Below are positions 1 through 9,478 of a stretch of DNA of 64,000 nucleotides, piece by piece; the first letter of the stretch is position 1; each line of letters begins with the position of its first letter. The notes under the pieces are model-generated. The model did not search any database. It worked only from the letters and a program-made list of their open reading frames with translations, and had not been told where the DNA came from. Source of the stretch: Micromonospora polyrhachis (GTDB taxonomy: Bacteria > Actinomycetota > Actinomycetes > Mycobacteriales > Micromonosporaceae). The stretch covers positions 4,724,501 through 4,788,500 of the forward strand of contig NZ_JACHJW010000001.1 in the NCBI RefSeq assembly GCF_014203835.1, read 5' to 3'. Position numbers and translations under genes: made by a program.

Positions 1-1
1 G

Positions 2-1459
2 CTGGAGGTGCGTGGGGGCGCGGTCGAGGTGCGGGAGCTGGCCCTGACCGGGCGGGATGCGCCGGCTGTCACCGTGACCGGTGGCGAGTTCGCGTTGCAC
101 GGCTGCGCGGTCGAGGCGGGCTCCGCCACGGCGGTGCACATCGGCGGTCGGGCCACCTTCGAGGTCACCGGGTGTCGGATCTCCGGTGCCCAGATCGGGC
201 TGTCGCTCAACAACTGCGAAGGCTCGGTCACCGACTGTGAGATCGTCGACATCGTCACCGACGGCATCCTGATTCGCTCGGCCGATCCCCAGCTAAGGAA
301 CTGCAGCGTCACCGACTGCGGCTACCGCGGCGTGTACGTGTACGAATACTCCAAGCCCACCCTCGACAATTGCAAGATCGCCCGGATCGGTGACGTCGGC
401 ATCGCGGTGGCCCAGCACAGCTCACCGGTGCTGCGCGGGTGCGTGGTCAGCGAGGCCCGGGGCGCTGGCATCACGGTGGCCGCCGACTGCGGTGGCGAGC
501 TGTCGGACTGCCAAACCGAACGCACGGCGAAGCCGGGCATCCAGATCGCCCCCGGTTCCCGGGCAGAGCTGATCACCAGCGAGCGACGTCGACACGGCCA
601 GGTGGGTGCGGCGGACCGGCCGGTCACCGCCGACCAGGCCCGGGTGGACCAGTTGCTCGCCGAGTTGGACGACCTGGTCGGGCTGCCCGCGGTCAAGGAC
701 GAGGTCCGGGCGCTGATCGACGAGATCCAGGTCAACGAGTGGCGCCGCAAGGGCGGGCTCTCGGTGGCACCGACCAGTCACCACCTGGTGTTCACCGGCT
801 CACCGGGCACCGGCAAGACCACCGTCGCCCGGCTGTTCGGCCAGATCCTCGCGGCGCTGGGCCTGCTGACGCGCGGCGGGTTCAAGGAGGTCGCCCGACG
901 CGACCTGGTCGGGCAATACCTCGGCCACACCGCCGAGAAGACCACCGTCGCATTCGAGTCCGCACTCGGTGGAGTGCTGTTCATCGACGAGGCGTACACC
1001 CTGTCCCGGTCGTTCGGCTCCGGCAGCGACTTCGGTCAGGAGGCCATCGACACCCTGGTCAAGTTGATGGAGGACCACCGGCACGAGGTGGCGGTCATCG
1101 TCGCCGGCTACACCGGCGACATGCTGCACTTTCTGGACGCCAACCCCGGCCTGGCCTCCCGGTTCAGCAAGACCATCGAGTTCGAGAACTACACGCCGGC
1201 CGAGCTGGCCAGGATCCTCAGCTCGATGGCCGAGTCCCACGAGTACTACCTGGACGGCGAGGCCGCCACCGAGTCGACCCGGTACTTCGGCCGCCGGCTG
1301 GGCGACCCGAACTTTGGCAACGCCCGTGAGGCGCGCAAGCTGTTCGAGTCGATGCGCAAGACGCAGTCCCAGCGGCTGCGCCAGCTGCGTCGGATGCCGT
1401 CGCCGGAGGAACTGCAGCTGCTGACCCTCGCCGACCTGACCGCCGCCATCCCCAACTGA
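2..1459 (+). CDS. Beta-helix repeat protein fused to a CbbX/EccA-like AAA+ ATPase (5' partial)
   Basis: The reading frame is open to the left window edge, so the true start lies upstream and 485 residues are visible. The first ~190 residues are short repeats rich in G, C and V with regularly spaced Cys and Asn, typical of a right-handed parallel beta-helix (pectate-lyase-like fold). From about nt 640 to the stop is one AAA+ module: Walker A GSPGTGKTT at nt 797-823, Walker B LFIDEAY near nt 976-996, and a C-terminal helical lid. The ATPase part resembles the CbbX/SpoVK/EccA group, which remodels protein complexes. Joining a beta-helix to it suggests the helix selects or docks a substrate, but that is inference. 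No type VII secretion gene is visible here; any partner would lie upstream of the window. The fold assignments are solid, the role is unknown. Confidence 0.85.
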   Translation: MEVRGGAVEVRELALTGRDAPAVTVTGGEFALHGCAVEAGSATAVHIGGRATFEVTGCRISGAQIGLSLNNCEGSVTDCEIVDIVTDGILIRSADPQLRNCSVTDCGYRGVYVYEYSKPTLDNCKIARIGDVGIAVAQHSSPVLRGCVVSEARGAGITVAADCGGELSDCQTERTAKPGIQIAPGSRAELITSERRRHGQVGAADRPVTADQARVDQLLAELDDLVGLPAVKDEVRALIDEIQVNEWRRKGGLSVAPTSHHLVFTGSPGTGKTTVARLFGQILAALGLLTRGGFKEVARRDLVGQYLGHTAEKTTVAFESALGGVLFIDEAYTLSRSFGSGSDFGQEAIDTLVKLMEDHRHEVAVIVAGYTGDMLHFLDANPGLASRFSKTIEFENYTPAELARILSSMAESHEYYLDGEAATESTRYFGRRLGDPNFGNAREARKLFESMRKTQSQRLRQLRRMPSPEELQLLTLADLTAAIPN

Positions 1460-1580
1460 CCACCGCCACCGGCAGCCTCCGCGGTTGGCCGAACTCCAGA
1501 TGGGCGAGAGACAGGCGCGGGAAGATGCGGTGCCTGCGCCGGCCGGCTCACCGAGGGGCGGGTGGTGTGGGAAGGTCGGA

Positions 1581-1841
1581 CTAGCGTTCCAGGCCCGACC
1601 AACCGCGTGGCGACTCCGGCTCCCGGTCCCGATCCATGCCGGTAATGATGTCGTCGGCGACAGCCGTCCGGCAGTGTTCCTCGGCGAAGTCCGGATCGCC
1701 GATCGGATCAGCGTCCCCGTCCGGCTGACCGAGGACCGGTAGGCGTTCCGCCGGCTGGTTCCGCCCAAGCCGGTCGTCGCCGATCATGGCAGCGGCTTCC
1801 GGTCGCTGACGGTCATATCGTCGGCTCCCGGTGCTCGTCAC
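1581..1841 (-). CDS. Possible small hypothetical protein (86 aa)
   Basis: This is a GTG-started frame overlapping the end of the 1813-2142 gene by 29 bp. The product would be hydrophilic and acidic, with a DFAEEHC stretch and no recognised domain. Third-position GC is moderately high, around 70 percent, so it could be a real distal gene of that transcript. Equally it could be chance in a GC-rich spacer, since an opposite-strand frame of similar length also exists. No convincing ribosome binding site was seen. Confidence 0.28.
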   Translation of the reverse strand: MTSTGSRRYDRQRPEAAAMIGDDRLGRNQPAERLPVLGQPDGDADPIGDPDFAEEHCRTAVADDIITGMDRDREPESPRGWSGLER

Positions 1842-2142
1842 CGACCCTACGATCGGCGAGGATCTCGGCCGCCTCGTCGATGGCGTACTCGCCCTGCGGC
1901 ATCGCGTTGATCCGGATCAGCAGTTCGGCCGGTAGTTCTGCGGCCACTGCCCGCCGGTGGATCTCCGACTGGGTGATCCGGTCCTGCCCGAGATAGATGT
2001 CGTCGAGCAGTTCGTCGAGATCGCGTGCCGGTGGGAACACGTCGACCTCGGTTAACGGGGTGTCCAAGTCGCGGACGACCACCTCGTCCAGGTCTCGTCG
2101 TCGTATCTCGTCGGTGTCGAGTAAGGGCTGGTCATCCGTCAT
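1813..2142 (-). CDS. Small acidic hypothetical protein (109 aa)
   Basis: An ATG frame with consistent GC-rich codon third positions encodes a strongly acidic, hydrophilic 109-residue protein with no signal peptide or membrane segment. The N-terminal half has repeated D/E-L-D patterns; the C-terminal half (ELLIRINAMPQGEYAIDEAAE) looks like a small folded helical unit, loosely reminiscent of DUF2795-like proteins. That resemblance is weak and offered only as a lead. It is convergent with the AAA+ gene and reads away from the DAHP synthase gene. It is probably a genuine small cytosolic protein of unknown function. Confidence 0.6.
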   Translation of the reverse strand: MTDDQPLLDTDEIRRRDLDEVVVRDLDTPLTEVDVFPPARDLDELLDDIYLGQDRITQSEIHRRAVAAELPAELLIRINAMPQGEYAIDEAAEILADRRVGDEHREPTI

Positions 2143-2571
2143 CGTGCGCAGCTACCCGGGTTGGGGTACGTCAAACCCGGTTCCGGCCGCTGTGCTCCGG
2201 GCTGCCGTGCTCACGACGCCGGGCTCGGGCCCCTGCGCTCCGGGCTGCCGCGCTCCGCTGTGACCGGGGCGACAGTCCGGACCGGAACACCCAGGCAGGT
2301 CAGCGGGTTGGAATGACTGTCGGTGTGTCCAGTGTCCCCGGGCCTCACCCAAATTGCCTTCGCGGAATACCGTCCGGCTGGAGCCGCGTCGCGCCACTCG
2401 CCGAGAGGCGACCTGCACACCGACACCGCGCCGCCCACGGCCTTGGCCGTGGGCGGCGCATCGTCTTTCGTCGGGTTTCTGACCTGCTTTTCCCTGAGTA
2501 CTCCTCCGTCGGTTTTTCCGGGCGGGGCTGCGCTGGGGGAGGGGCATCGCGCGGGGAACAGGGCGATGCTC
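2143..2571. other. Intergenic region with hairpin and short direct repeat
   Basis: About 430 bp without a supported gene. It contains two copies of a 22-bp segment (CTCCGGGCTGCCG core) at 2191-2212 and 2235-2256, and a long GC-rich hairpin listed separately. The remainder shows no start-codon context or codon bias that supports a gene. Confidence 0.5.
2428..2459. terminator. GC-rich hairpin between convergent/divergent units
   Basis: A near-perfect inverted repeat with 14-bp arms (CGCCGCCCACGGC and its complement) surrounds a 4-nt loop. On the + strand it is followed by a T-rich stretch (GTCTTTCG then GGGTTTC); on the - strand it lies 180 bp beyond the DAHP synthase stop. A factor-independent terminator is the simplest reading. 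Direction is uncertain. Confidence 0.5.
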
Positions 2572-2652
2572 CCCGCCCGAGCCGACGTGAGGCCAGGGCC
2601 CGCCCGAGCTGAGGTGAGGCCAGGGCCCGCCCGAGCTGACGTCAGGCCAGGG
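2572..2652. repeat. 27-bp tandem repeat x3 across the aroG stop codon
   Basis: Three consecutive 27-bp units (2572-2598, 2599-2625, 2626-2652) share the core CCCGCCCGAGCTGA..GGCCAGGG with 2-4 differences. The third copy contains the last codons and stop of DAHP synthase (stop at 2642), so the array runs from the coding region into the 3' flank. Confidence 0.9.
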
Positions 2653-3736
2653 TCTGGCCGACCGCCCGCCGGGCTCGTCGGGCGCGTACGGCGTCGGCCA
2701 GCTTCGTCAGCACACCTTCCGTCTGGTCCCAGCTCAGGCAGGCATCAGTGACCGACTGTCCGTAGACCAGTTCCCGGGTCGGGTCCAGCTCCTGCCGGCC
2801 GGCCACCAGGAACGACTCCAGCATCACTCCCACGATTCCGCGCTGGCCGGCGGCCAACTGGTCGGCGACATCGGCCACCACCAGGGGCTGCCGCCGGTGG
2901 TCCTTGCCGCTGTTGTCGTGGCTCGCGTCGATCACCAGCCGCTCGGGTAGGCCCGCCTCCCGGAGCAGCCGCAGTGCGTCGGCCACCGCCGCCGCGTCGT
3001 AGTTGGGCCCGCCCCGGCCGCCGCGCAGCACGACGTGGCCATCGGTGTTGCCCCGGGTGTGCATGATCGCCGGTGCGCCGGAGACGTCGATGCCCGGGAA
3101 GACGTGTGGCACGCTGGCCGCCCGGATCGCGTCCACGGCGGTGGCGACGTTCCCGTCCGACCGGTTCTTCATCCCGATCGGCATCGACAGGCCGGAGGCC
3201 AACTGGCGGTGGACCTGACTCTCCACCGTACGGGCACCAATCGCCCCCCAGGCGACCGTGTCGGCGATGTACTGCGGGGTGATCGGGTCGAGGAACTCGC
3301 AACCGACGTGCAGCCCCATCCGTAGCACCTCGACCAGGAGCGACCGGGCGGTACGCAGGCCGGTGTTGACGTCGCCCGACCCGTCCAGCGCCGGATCGTT
3401 GATCAGGCCCTTCCAACCGACCGTCGAGCGGGGCTTCTCGAAGTAGACCCGCATCACGACCAGCAGGTCGTCGGCGAGACGCCCGGCGATGTCCCGGAGC
3501 CGGGCGGCGTAGTCCAGCGCCGCCGCCGGGTCGTGCACCGAGCACGGCCCGACGACGACGAGCAGCCGGTCGTCGGCCCGGTCCAACACGCGGGTCACCG
3601 CCTGTCGGCCCTCCACTACCGCCGAGACCAGCGTCTCGTCCAGGGGTAACTCGTGGCGTAACAGTGCCGGGGTGGTCAGCGGCACGATCTTGTCGATGCG
3701 CTGGTCGCTGATGCGTCCCGTACCGGTGATTGTCAT
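2642..3736 (-). CDS. aroG: 3-deoxy-7-phosphoheptulonate (DAHP) synthase, class I
   Basis: The product condenses phosphoenolpyruvate with erythrose 4-phosphate, the first step of aromatic amino-acid synthesis in the cytosol. The 364-residue length and motifs fit the AroF/G/H (type I-alpha) family: VVGPCSVHDP near residue 63, YFEKPRSTVGWKGLINDP, GCEFLDPITPQY, GMKNRSDG, DASHDNSGKDH and the late GVMLESFL segment, together carrying the metal- and PEP-binding Cys, His, Glu and Asp residues. The ATG follows a 5' leader of about 190 nt that encodes a short peptide with Tyr-Arg-Trp-Phe and ends in a terminator, so expression is very probably controlled by attenuation. The stop codon lies inside a 27-bp tandem repeat. 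The paralog name (aroF, aroG or aroH) cannot be decided; aroG is used as a generic symbol. Confidence 0.95.
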   Translation of the reverse strand: MTITGTGRISDQRIDKIVPLTTPALLRHELPLDETLVSAVVEGRQAVTRVLDRADDRLLVVVGPCSVHDPAAALDYAARLRDIAGRLADDLLVVMRVYFEKPRSTVGWKGLINDPALDGSGDVNTGLRTARSLLVEVLRMGLHVGCEFLDPITPQYIADTVAWGAIGARTVESQVHRQLASGLSMPIGMKNRSDGNVATAVDAIRAASVPHVFPGIDVSGAPAIMHTRGNTDGHVVLRGGRGGPNYDAAAVADALRLLREAGLPERLVIDASHDNSGKDHRRQPLVVADVADQLAAGQRGIVGVMLESFLVAGRQELDPTRELVYGQSVTDACLSWDQTEGVLTKLADAVRARRARRAVGQTLA

Positions 3737-3806
3737 GCTCTGGAATCCTCCCGCCGACAGCCTCGGTGCCGGCGTGCCCGAGGTCGAGCCGGCTGCTCAC
3801 GAACGC

Positions 3807-3834
3807 AAAAAGGCAGGGACGAATGTCCCTGCCT
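3807..3834 (-). terminator. Attenuator terminator in the aroG leader
   Basis: On the - strand a perfect 10-bp stem (AGGCAGGGAC with GTCCCTGCCT) closes a 4-nt loop and is followed directly by five U residues. It lies between the leader peptide and the aroG start, in the correct orientation to stop aroG transcription. Just 5' of it, GCCGGCTG can pair with CAGCCGGC inside the leader peptide sequence, giving a candidate alternative structure. Confidence 0.8.
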
Positions 3835-3861
3835 CAGCCGGCTCTGGCGGATGTGGTGACG

Positions 3862-3927
3862 TCAGGTCATGGCTGAGTCACCGGCGCCCAGGGCCGGCTG
3901 ACTAAACCATCGATACGAGCACGTCAC
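3862..3927 (-). CDS. Aromatic leader peptide of aroG (21 aa)
   Basis: A GTG-started frame encodes 21 residues containing consecutive Tyr-Arg-Trp-Phe codons (TAT CGA TGG TTT) and stops 28 nt before the terminator stem. Such aromatic clusters in a short frame before an aromatic pathway gene are the classical mark of ribosome-mediated attenuation. An upstream in-frame ATG at 3939 would give 25 residues. The GTG is favoured because a -10-like TATGGT lies exactly 7 nt before it, the arrangement of leaderless starts elsewhere in this window, and no Shine-Dalgarno precedes either codon. Confidence 0.75.
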   Translation of the reverse strand: MTCSYRWFSQPALGAGDSAMT

Positions 3928-3934
3928 GTCGGCA

Positions 3935-3940
3935 ACCATA
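3935..3940 (-). promoter_or_regulatory. Candidate -10 element of the aroG leader transcript
   Basis: TATGGT on the - strand sits 7 nt before the leader-peptide GTG. No clear -35 hexamer at 16-18 bp was recognised. A leaderless transcript beginning at the leader peptide would follow if this is the promoter. Confidence 0.45.
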
Positions 3941-4028
3941 CCCGACCGGCGAGCACACGACGAAAGCCACCGCCGGCGTCGCCCGCGATTCGGCGTGGCG
4001 GAGCACCCGGTTGGGTAGGAGAGGACGC

Positions 4029-4337
4029 ATGACTACCGAGATCAATGATCAGCAGCGAGTCGAGTCCCGAGCGGAACACCTGCTCCCCGAGGAGCGGGCG
4101 GCGGGCAGTGAAGATCCGCTGGCCCAGGCCGAGGCCATCCTCGCCGACTCCGGCCAGCGGGAACAGGCCGACTCCGGCCAGCGGGAACAGGCCGACTCCG
4201 GCCAGCGGGAACAGGCCGACTCCGGCCAGTGGCAGTCGACCTCGACCAGTGTCGCCGAAGACGCCGCCGCGCCGGACACGATCATCGAGCGGCGTACGTC
4301 GGACGAGGCGACCGCCGTGATGGAACCGTCGGACTGA
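4029..4337 (+). CDS. Acidic repeat-containing hypothetical protein (102 aa)
   Basis: The ATG at 4029 has a good ribosome binding site (AGGAGAGGA, about 5 nt upstream); an in-frame ATG 18 nt earlier has none. The product is strongly hydrophilic and Gln/Glu/Asp rich, with no membrane segment, and its centre is made of nearly four copies of the octapeptide ADSGQREQ encoded by a 24-bp tandem repeat. It is probably disordered. It lies 113 bp before the M16 peptidase pair and is transcribed in the same direction. The function is unknown. Confidence 0.7.
   Translation: MTTEINDQQRVESRAEHLLPEERAAGSEDPLAQAEAILADSGQREQADSGQREQADSGQREQADSGQWQSTSTSVAEDAAAPDTIIERRTSDEATAVMEPSD
4143..4236 (+). repeat. 24-bp in-frame tandem repeat, 3.9 copies
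   Basis: Units at 4143-4166, 4167-4190 and 4191-4214 are identical; a degenerate fourth follows to about 4236. Each encodes ADSGQREQ in the 4029-4337 gene. Exact identity implies recent expansion. Confidence 0.95.
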
Positions 4338-4450
4338 GCCGGCCGTGGGTGATGCGGACGTCGGATTCTGCTCGCCATGGCGGAACCGCCGGACTCTGCT
4401 CGCCGTGGGCGCTGGGCTCACCGACGGCTGATCGGATAGCGTCACTAACC

Positions 4451-5743
4451 ATGACCGAGACCGGGTACCCCTGGCCGATCGAGACCACCCGACTGGACAA
4501 CGGGTTGCGGGTGGTCGTCAGTGCGGACCAGACCGCCCCCGTGGTGGCCGTCAACCTTTGGTACGACGTGGGGTCACGCCATGAACCCGCCGGTCAGACC
4601 GGCTTCGCCCACCTATTCGAGCACCTGATGTTCGAGGGCTCGGTCAACGTGGCCAAGACCGAGCATATGCAACTGATCCAGGGCTCCGGCGGCTCGCTCA
4701 ACGCCACCACCAACCCGGACCGCACCAACTACTTCAACACCGTCCCGGCCGAGCATCTGGAACTGGTGCTGTGGCTGGAGGCCGACCGGATGGGCGGCCT
4801 GGTCCCGGCGCTGACCCAGGAGACGCTGGACAACCAGCGGGAAGTGGTCAAGAACGAGCGGCGGCAGCGCTACGAGAACGTTCCGTACGGCGATGCCTGG
4901 CTGCGGCTGCTGCCCCTGCTCTATCCGCCCGGGCACCCGTACCACCACGCCACGATCGGGTCGATGGCCGACCTCAACGCCGCCGACCTGGGCACCTTCC
5001 AGGCGTTCCACAGCACCTACTACGCGCCCAACAACGCGGTACTGACCGTGGTCGGTGACGTGACGCCGAGCGACGTCTTCGCCCTGGCCGACAAGTACTT
5101 CGGTGCGCTCGCGTCCCGCCCCGACATCCCGGCCGCGCCGGACGGGCACACCGTCGCGCCAACCGGGATGCCGGCCCGGGACACGGTGACCGCCGATGTC
5201 CCCTCGCCCCGGGTCTATCTCGCCCATCGCACCCACCCGTTCGGCAGCGCGGGCTACGACGCGGTGACCGTACTCGCGGCGGTGCTCGGCGGTGGCCGGG
5301 GCAGCCGGCTCTACCAGCGGATCGCCGACGGGGCGCGGCTCGCCCAGCCGGATACGGTCGCCGCGTACGGGGTCGATCTGGCGCATGCCCCGGCACCACT
5401 GATCGTGACCGGTACCGCCCGCCCCGGCGTCACCGCCGACGAACTGGAGGCCGGGCTCGTCGAGGTGCTGGACGAGGTCGCCACGGGCGGAGTGACCGAG
5501 GTCGAGCTGGACCGTGCCAAGGCGCTGCTCACCACGTCCTGGTGGCGACAGATGTCCACTGTCGATGGCCGGGCCGACACCCTCGGCCGCTACGCCACCC
5601 AGTTCGGTGACCCGGCGCGGGCAGCCGATCGACTGCCCGGCTGGCTCGCGGTGACCGCCGCCGACGTGGCCGGCTTGGCCAGCGAGGCGCTGCGGTCGCA
5701 GGACCGGGTGATCCTGACCTATCTGCCGGAGGAGAGCGCATGA
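4451..5743 (+). CDS. M16 family zinc metallopeptidase, catalytic subunit
   Basis: This 430-residue protein carries the inverted zinc motif HLFEH (His54, Glu57, His58) and the distal Glu near residue 136 (VVKNERR), the complete catalytic set of pitrilysin/MPP-type peptidases. It has the usual two M16 domains and no signal peptide. The frame is open upstream, but the ATG at 4451 fits the family N-terminus and has a -10-like TAGCGT 8 nt before it, suggesting leaderless initiation. The next gene overlaps it by four bases (ATGA) and encodes the non-catalytic partner, so the two are translationally coupled and likely form a heterodimer resembling mitochondrial processing peptidase. The substrate is unknown. 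Confidence 0.93.
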   Translation: MTETGYPWPIETTRLDNGLRVVVSADQTAPVVAVNLWYDVGSRHEPAGQTGFAHLFEHLMFEGSVNVAKTEHMQLIQGSGGSLNATTNPDRTNYFNTVPAEHLELVLWLEADRMGGLVPALTQETLDNQREVVKNERRQRYENVPYGDAWLRLLPLLYPPGHPYHHATIGSMADLNAADLGTFQAFHSTYYAPNNAVLTVVGDVTPSDVFALADKYFGALASRPDIPAAPDGHTVAPTGMPARDTVTADVPSPRVYLAHRTHPFGSAGYDAVTVLAAVLGGGRGSRLYQRIADGARLAQPDTVAAYGVDLAHAPAPLIVTGTARPGVTADELEAGLVEVLDEVATGGVTEVELDRAKALLTTSWWRQMSTVDGRADTLGRYATQFGDPARAADRLPGWLAVTAADVAGLASEALRSQDRVILTYLPEESA

Positions 5744-7086
5744 CGCTGATATCGGAGCGCCCCGCCCCGGGCGTGGCCCGGCCATACCGCTTCCCGGCCG
5801 TCGTACGCCGGTCCGTCGGCGACGGCCAGGTGGTCGCGGCGCACCTGCCCGGACACAACCTCGCCGTCGCGGTGTTGCTGCTCGACGCCGGTGCCGGCCG
5901 CGAACCGGTCGGCCGCGAAGGGCTGACCGTCGTCGTGGCCAAGGCCCTTGAGGAGGGTACGACCCGACGCGACTCGGCCGACTACGCGTTGGCGCTGGAG
6001 CGGCTGGGCAGCCAGCTTTCCACCGCGGCCGACTGGGATTCCTTCCAGGTCAGCGTGCAGGTGCCGGTGAACCGGCTGCTGCCCGCAGTGGAACTGCTCG
6101 CCGAGGCGGTCCGTACGCCCCGGCTCGACCCCGCCGACGTGACCCGGGTCCGCGACGACGAGGTGACCGCGCTGCGGATGGACTGGGCGCATCCCGGTCC
6201 GCGTGCCGACGCGGCCCTGCGGGCCGACCTGTTCGGAGTGGCCCATCGGCACGGCCGGCCGATGGATGGTGACCCGGACTCGGTGGCCACGTTGACCGTC
6301 GACGACGTGATCGGGTTCCACGCCGAGTGGCTGACCCGTCCCGGCACCCTGCTGGTCGCCGGTGACCTGGACCGTATCGACCTTGACGCGCTCGGTGCGG
6401 CGGCGTTCGCGGGCGCGGCCGGCGGGCCGGTCGAGGTGGGTGCCCCGATCGAGGTGGACCCCCGGGTCGGACGGCGGATCATCCTGGTGGACAGGCCCGG
6501 CTCGGTCCAGTCCACGCTTCGGCTCGGGCACACCGCACCGCACCGCGCCCACCCGGACCATGTACCGATGGTGCTCGCCGGCACCGTGCTCGGCGGTGCC
6601 TTCACCTCCCGGCTCAACCATTTGATCCGCGAGGTACGCGGCTACACGTACGGCATCCGGGCCGACTTCGGTTCGTCCCGCCGATTCGGCCGGTTCACGG
6701 TCAGCTCCGGCGTACAGACCGGGGTCACCACCCCGGCCCTGGTCGACGCGGTGGGGGAGATCACCCGCACCCAGGCCGACGGGGTGACCGAGGCGGAGCT
6801 TGCGGTGGCTCGCGCCTGGCGGGCCGGGCAGCTCTCCGTGGAGTTGCAGAGCCCTCGGGCCATTGCCGCCGCGCTCGGCACGCTGGTCGTACACGGCCTG
6901 CCCGACGACTACCACGCGCGGCTGCGCAGCCAGCTGCTCTCCGCCACCGAGGCGGAGGTGTCGAGGGCGGCCGCGACCTATCTGCGCCCCCAGGGACTGA
7001 CCCTGGTGGTGGAGGGGGACGCGGCACTGATCCGCGACGAACTGGTCGCCAGCGGGCTCGGTGAGGTGGTCGACGCCGCTCCCTGA
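5740..7086 (+). CDS. M16 family peptidase-like protein, non-catalytic subunit
   Basis: This 448-residue homolog of the preceding gene keeps the M16 fold but has no HxxEH: the equivalent stretch reads VVVAKALEEGT, so it cannot bind zinc in the usual way. The C-terminal domain keeps the substrate-contact motif RGYTYGIRADF. In two-gene M16 systems the inactive partner presents substrate to the active one, and the ATGA overlap with the upstream gene supports equimolar production. It is cytosolic, as no export signal is seen. Confidence 0.9.
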   Translation: MTLISERPAPGVARPYRFPAVVRRSVGDGQVVAAHLPGHNLAVAVLLLDAGAGREPVGREGLTVVVAKALEEGTTRRDSADYALALERLGSQLSTAADWDSFQVSVQVPVNRLLPAVELLAEAVRTPRLDPADVTRVRDDEVTALRMDWAHPGPRADAALRADLFGVAHRHGRPMDGDPDSVATLTVDDVIGFHAEWLTRPGTLLVAGDLDRIDLDALGAAAFAGAAGGPVEVGAPIEVDPRVGRRIILVDRPGSVQSTLRLGHTAPHRAHPDHVPMVLAGTVLGGAFTSRLNHLIREVRGYTYGIRADFGSSRRFGRFTVSSGVQTGVTTPALVDAVGEITRTQADGVTEAELAVARAWRAGQLSVELQSPRAIAAALGTLVVHGLPDDYHARLRSQLLSATEAEVSRAAATYLRPQGLTLVVEGDAALIRDELVASGLGEVVDAAP

Positions 7087-8770
<1,684 letters not shown>

Positions 8771-8877
8771 CGCGAAGCGGAGCGTGGCCAGTCCGCGCCG
8801 GAGGCACCGACGGGATCCGGTTACCTTCCCGCTCGGCTCGGGTAGACGCGAAGTGCCCGAGACGAGAGGGGAGCAGG

Positions 8878-9294
8878 ATGACGACCGTCGGAGAGTTCAT
8901 GACGACCCGGCTGGTGACCATGGACGGCACCGACACGCTCACCGCCGCCGCGCAGGAGATGCGTGACCGGTCGATCGGGGACGTGATCGTTACTGACGGC
9001 GATGCCGTGCTGGGTATCGTCACCGACCGGGACATCACGGTACGTGGGGTCGCTGAGGAACTGGACGTCGACAGTGCGACGCTCAACCAGATCCTCAGCC
9101 AGGACGTCGTGACCGTGAGCCAGTACGACGATGCGGTGGCGGCGGCCGACCTGATGCGGACATACGGCGTACGCCGGTTGCCGGTGTTGGAAGACGGACG
9201 ACTGGTGGGTCTGGTCTCGCTGGGGGACATCGCCGTCGAGCGGGAGCCGCAGTCCGTGCTGGCCGACATCAGCGCGGACGAGCCGAACAACTGA
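8878..9294 (+). CDS. Tandem CBS-domain protein
   Basis: The 138 residues are two CBS motifs in sequence (VGEFMTTRLVTMDGTDTL.. and ILSQDVVTVSQYDDAV.. each ending in GIVTDRDI or GLVSLGDI). Such paired units form a Bateman module that binds adenosyl nucleotides. There is no attached enzymatic domain, as in Hrp1-like stress proteins of actinobacteria. The ATG follows GAGGGGAGCAGG. A bidirectional terminator follows. The partner or role is not evident from neighbours. Confidence 0.9.
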   Translation: MTTVGEFMTTRLVTMDGTDTLTAAAQEMRDRSIGDVIVTDGDAVLGIVTDRDITVRGVAEELDVDSATLNQILSQDVVTVSQYDDAVAAADLMRTYGVRRLPVLEDGRLVGLVSLGDIAVEREPQSVLADISADEPNN

Positions 9295-9310
9295 TTCGTG
9301 CCGCATGCAG

Positions 9311-9352
9311 GGAAGGGCCTCTTCCTGTCGCCGACAGGAAGAGGCCCCTTCC
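9311..9352. terminator. Bidirectional terminator between convergent genes
   Basis: Arms of about 20 bp (GGAAGGGCCTCTTCCTGTCG and complement, one bulged base) lie between the CBS gene (+) and the winged-helix gene (-). Confidence 0.85.
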
Positions 9353-9385
9353 TGACACCCCAGACCCCGAGCCGGTGCCATCTGC

Positions 9386-9478
9386 GGCTGTTCCGCCTGG
9401 CTGGCCTAGCGGCTGTTCCGCCTGGCTGGCCGAGCGGCTGTTCCGCCTGGCTGCCCTAGCGGCTATTCCACCTGGCTG
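9386..9478. repeat. 25-bp tandem repeat, 3.7 copies, across a stop codon
   Basis: Units at 9386-9410, 9411-9435 and 9436-9460 plus 18 bp, with the core GGCTGTTCCGCCTGGCTGG. The last partial unit contains the final codons and stop (9463-9465) of the winged-helix gene. The unit is not a multiple of three and lies almost entirely downstream of that stop. Confidence 0.9.
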
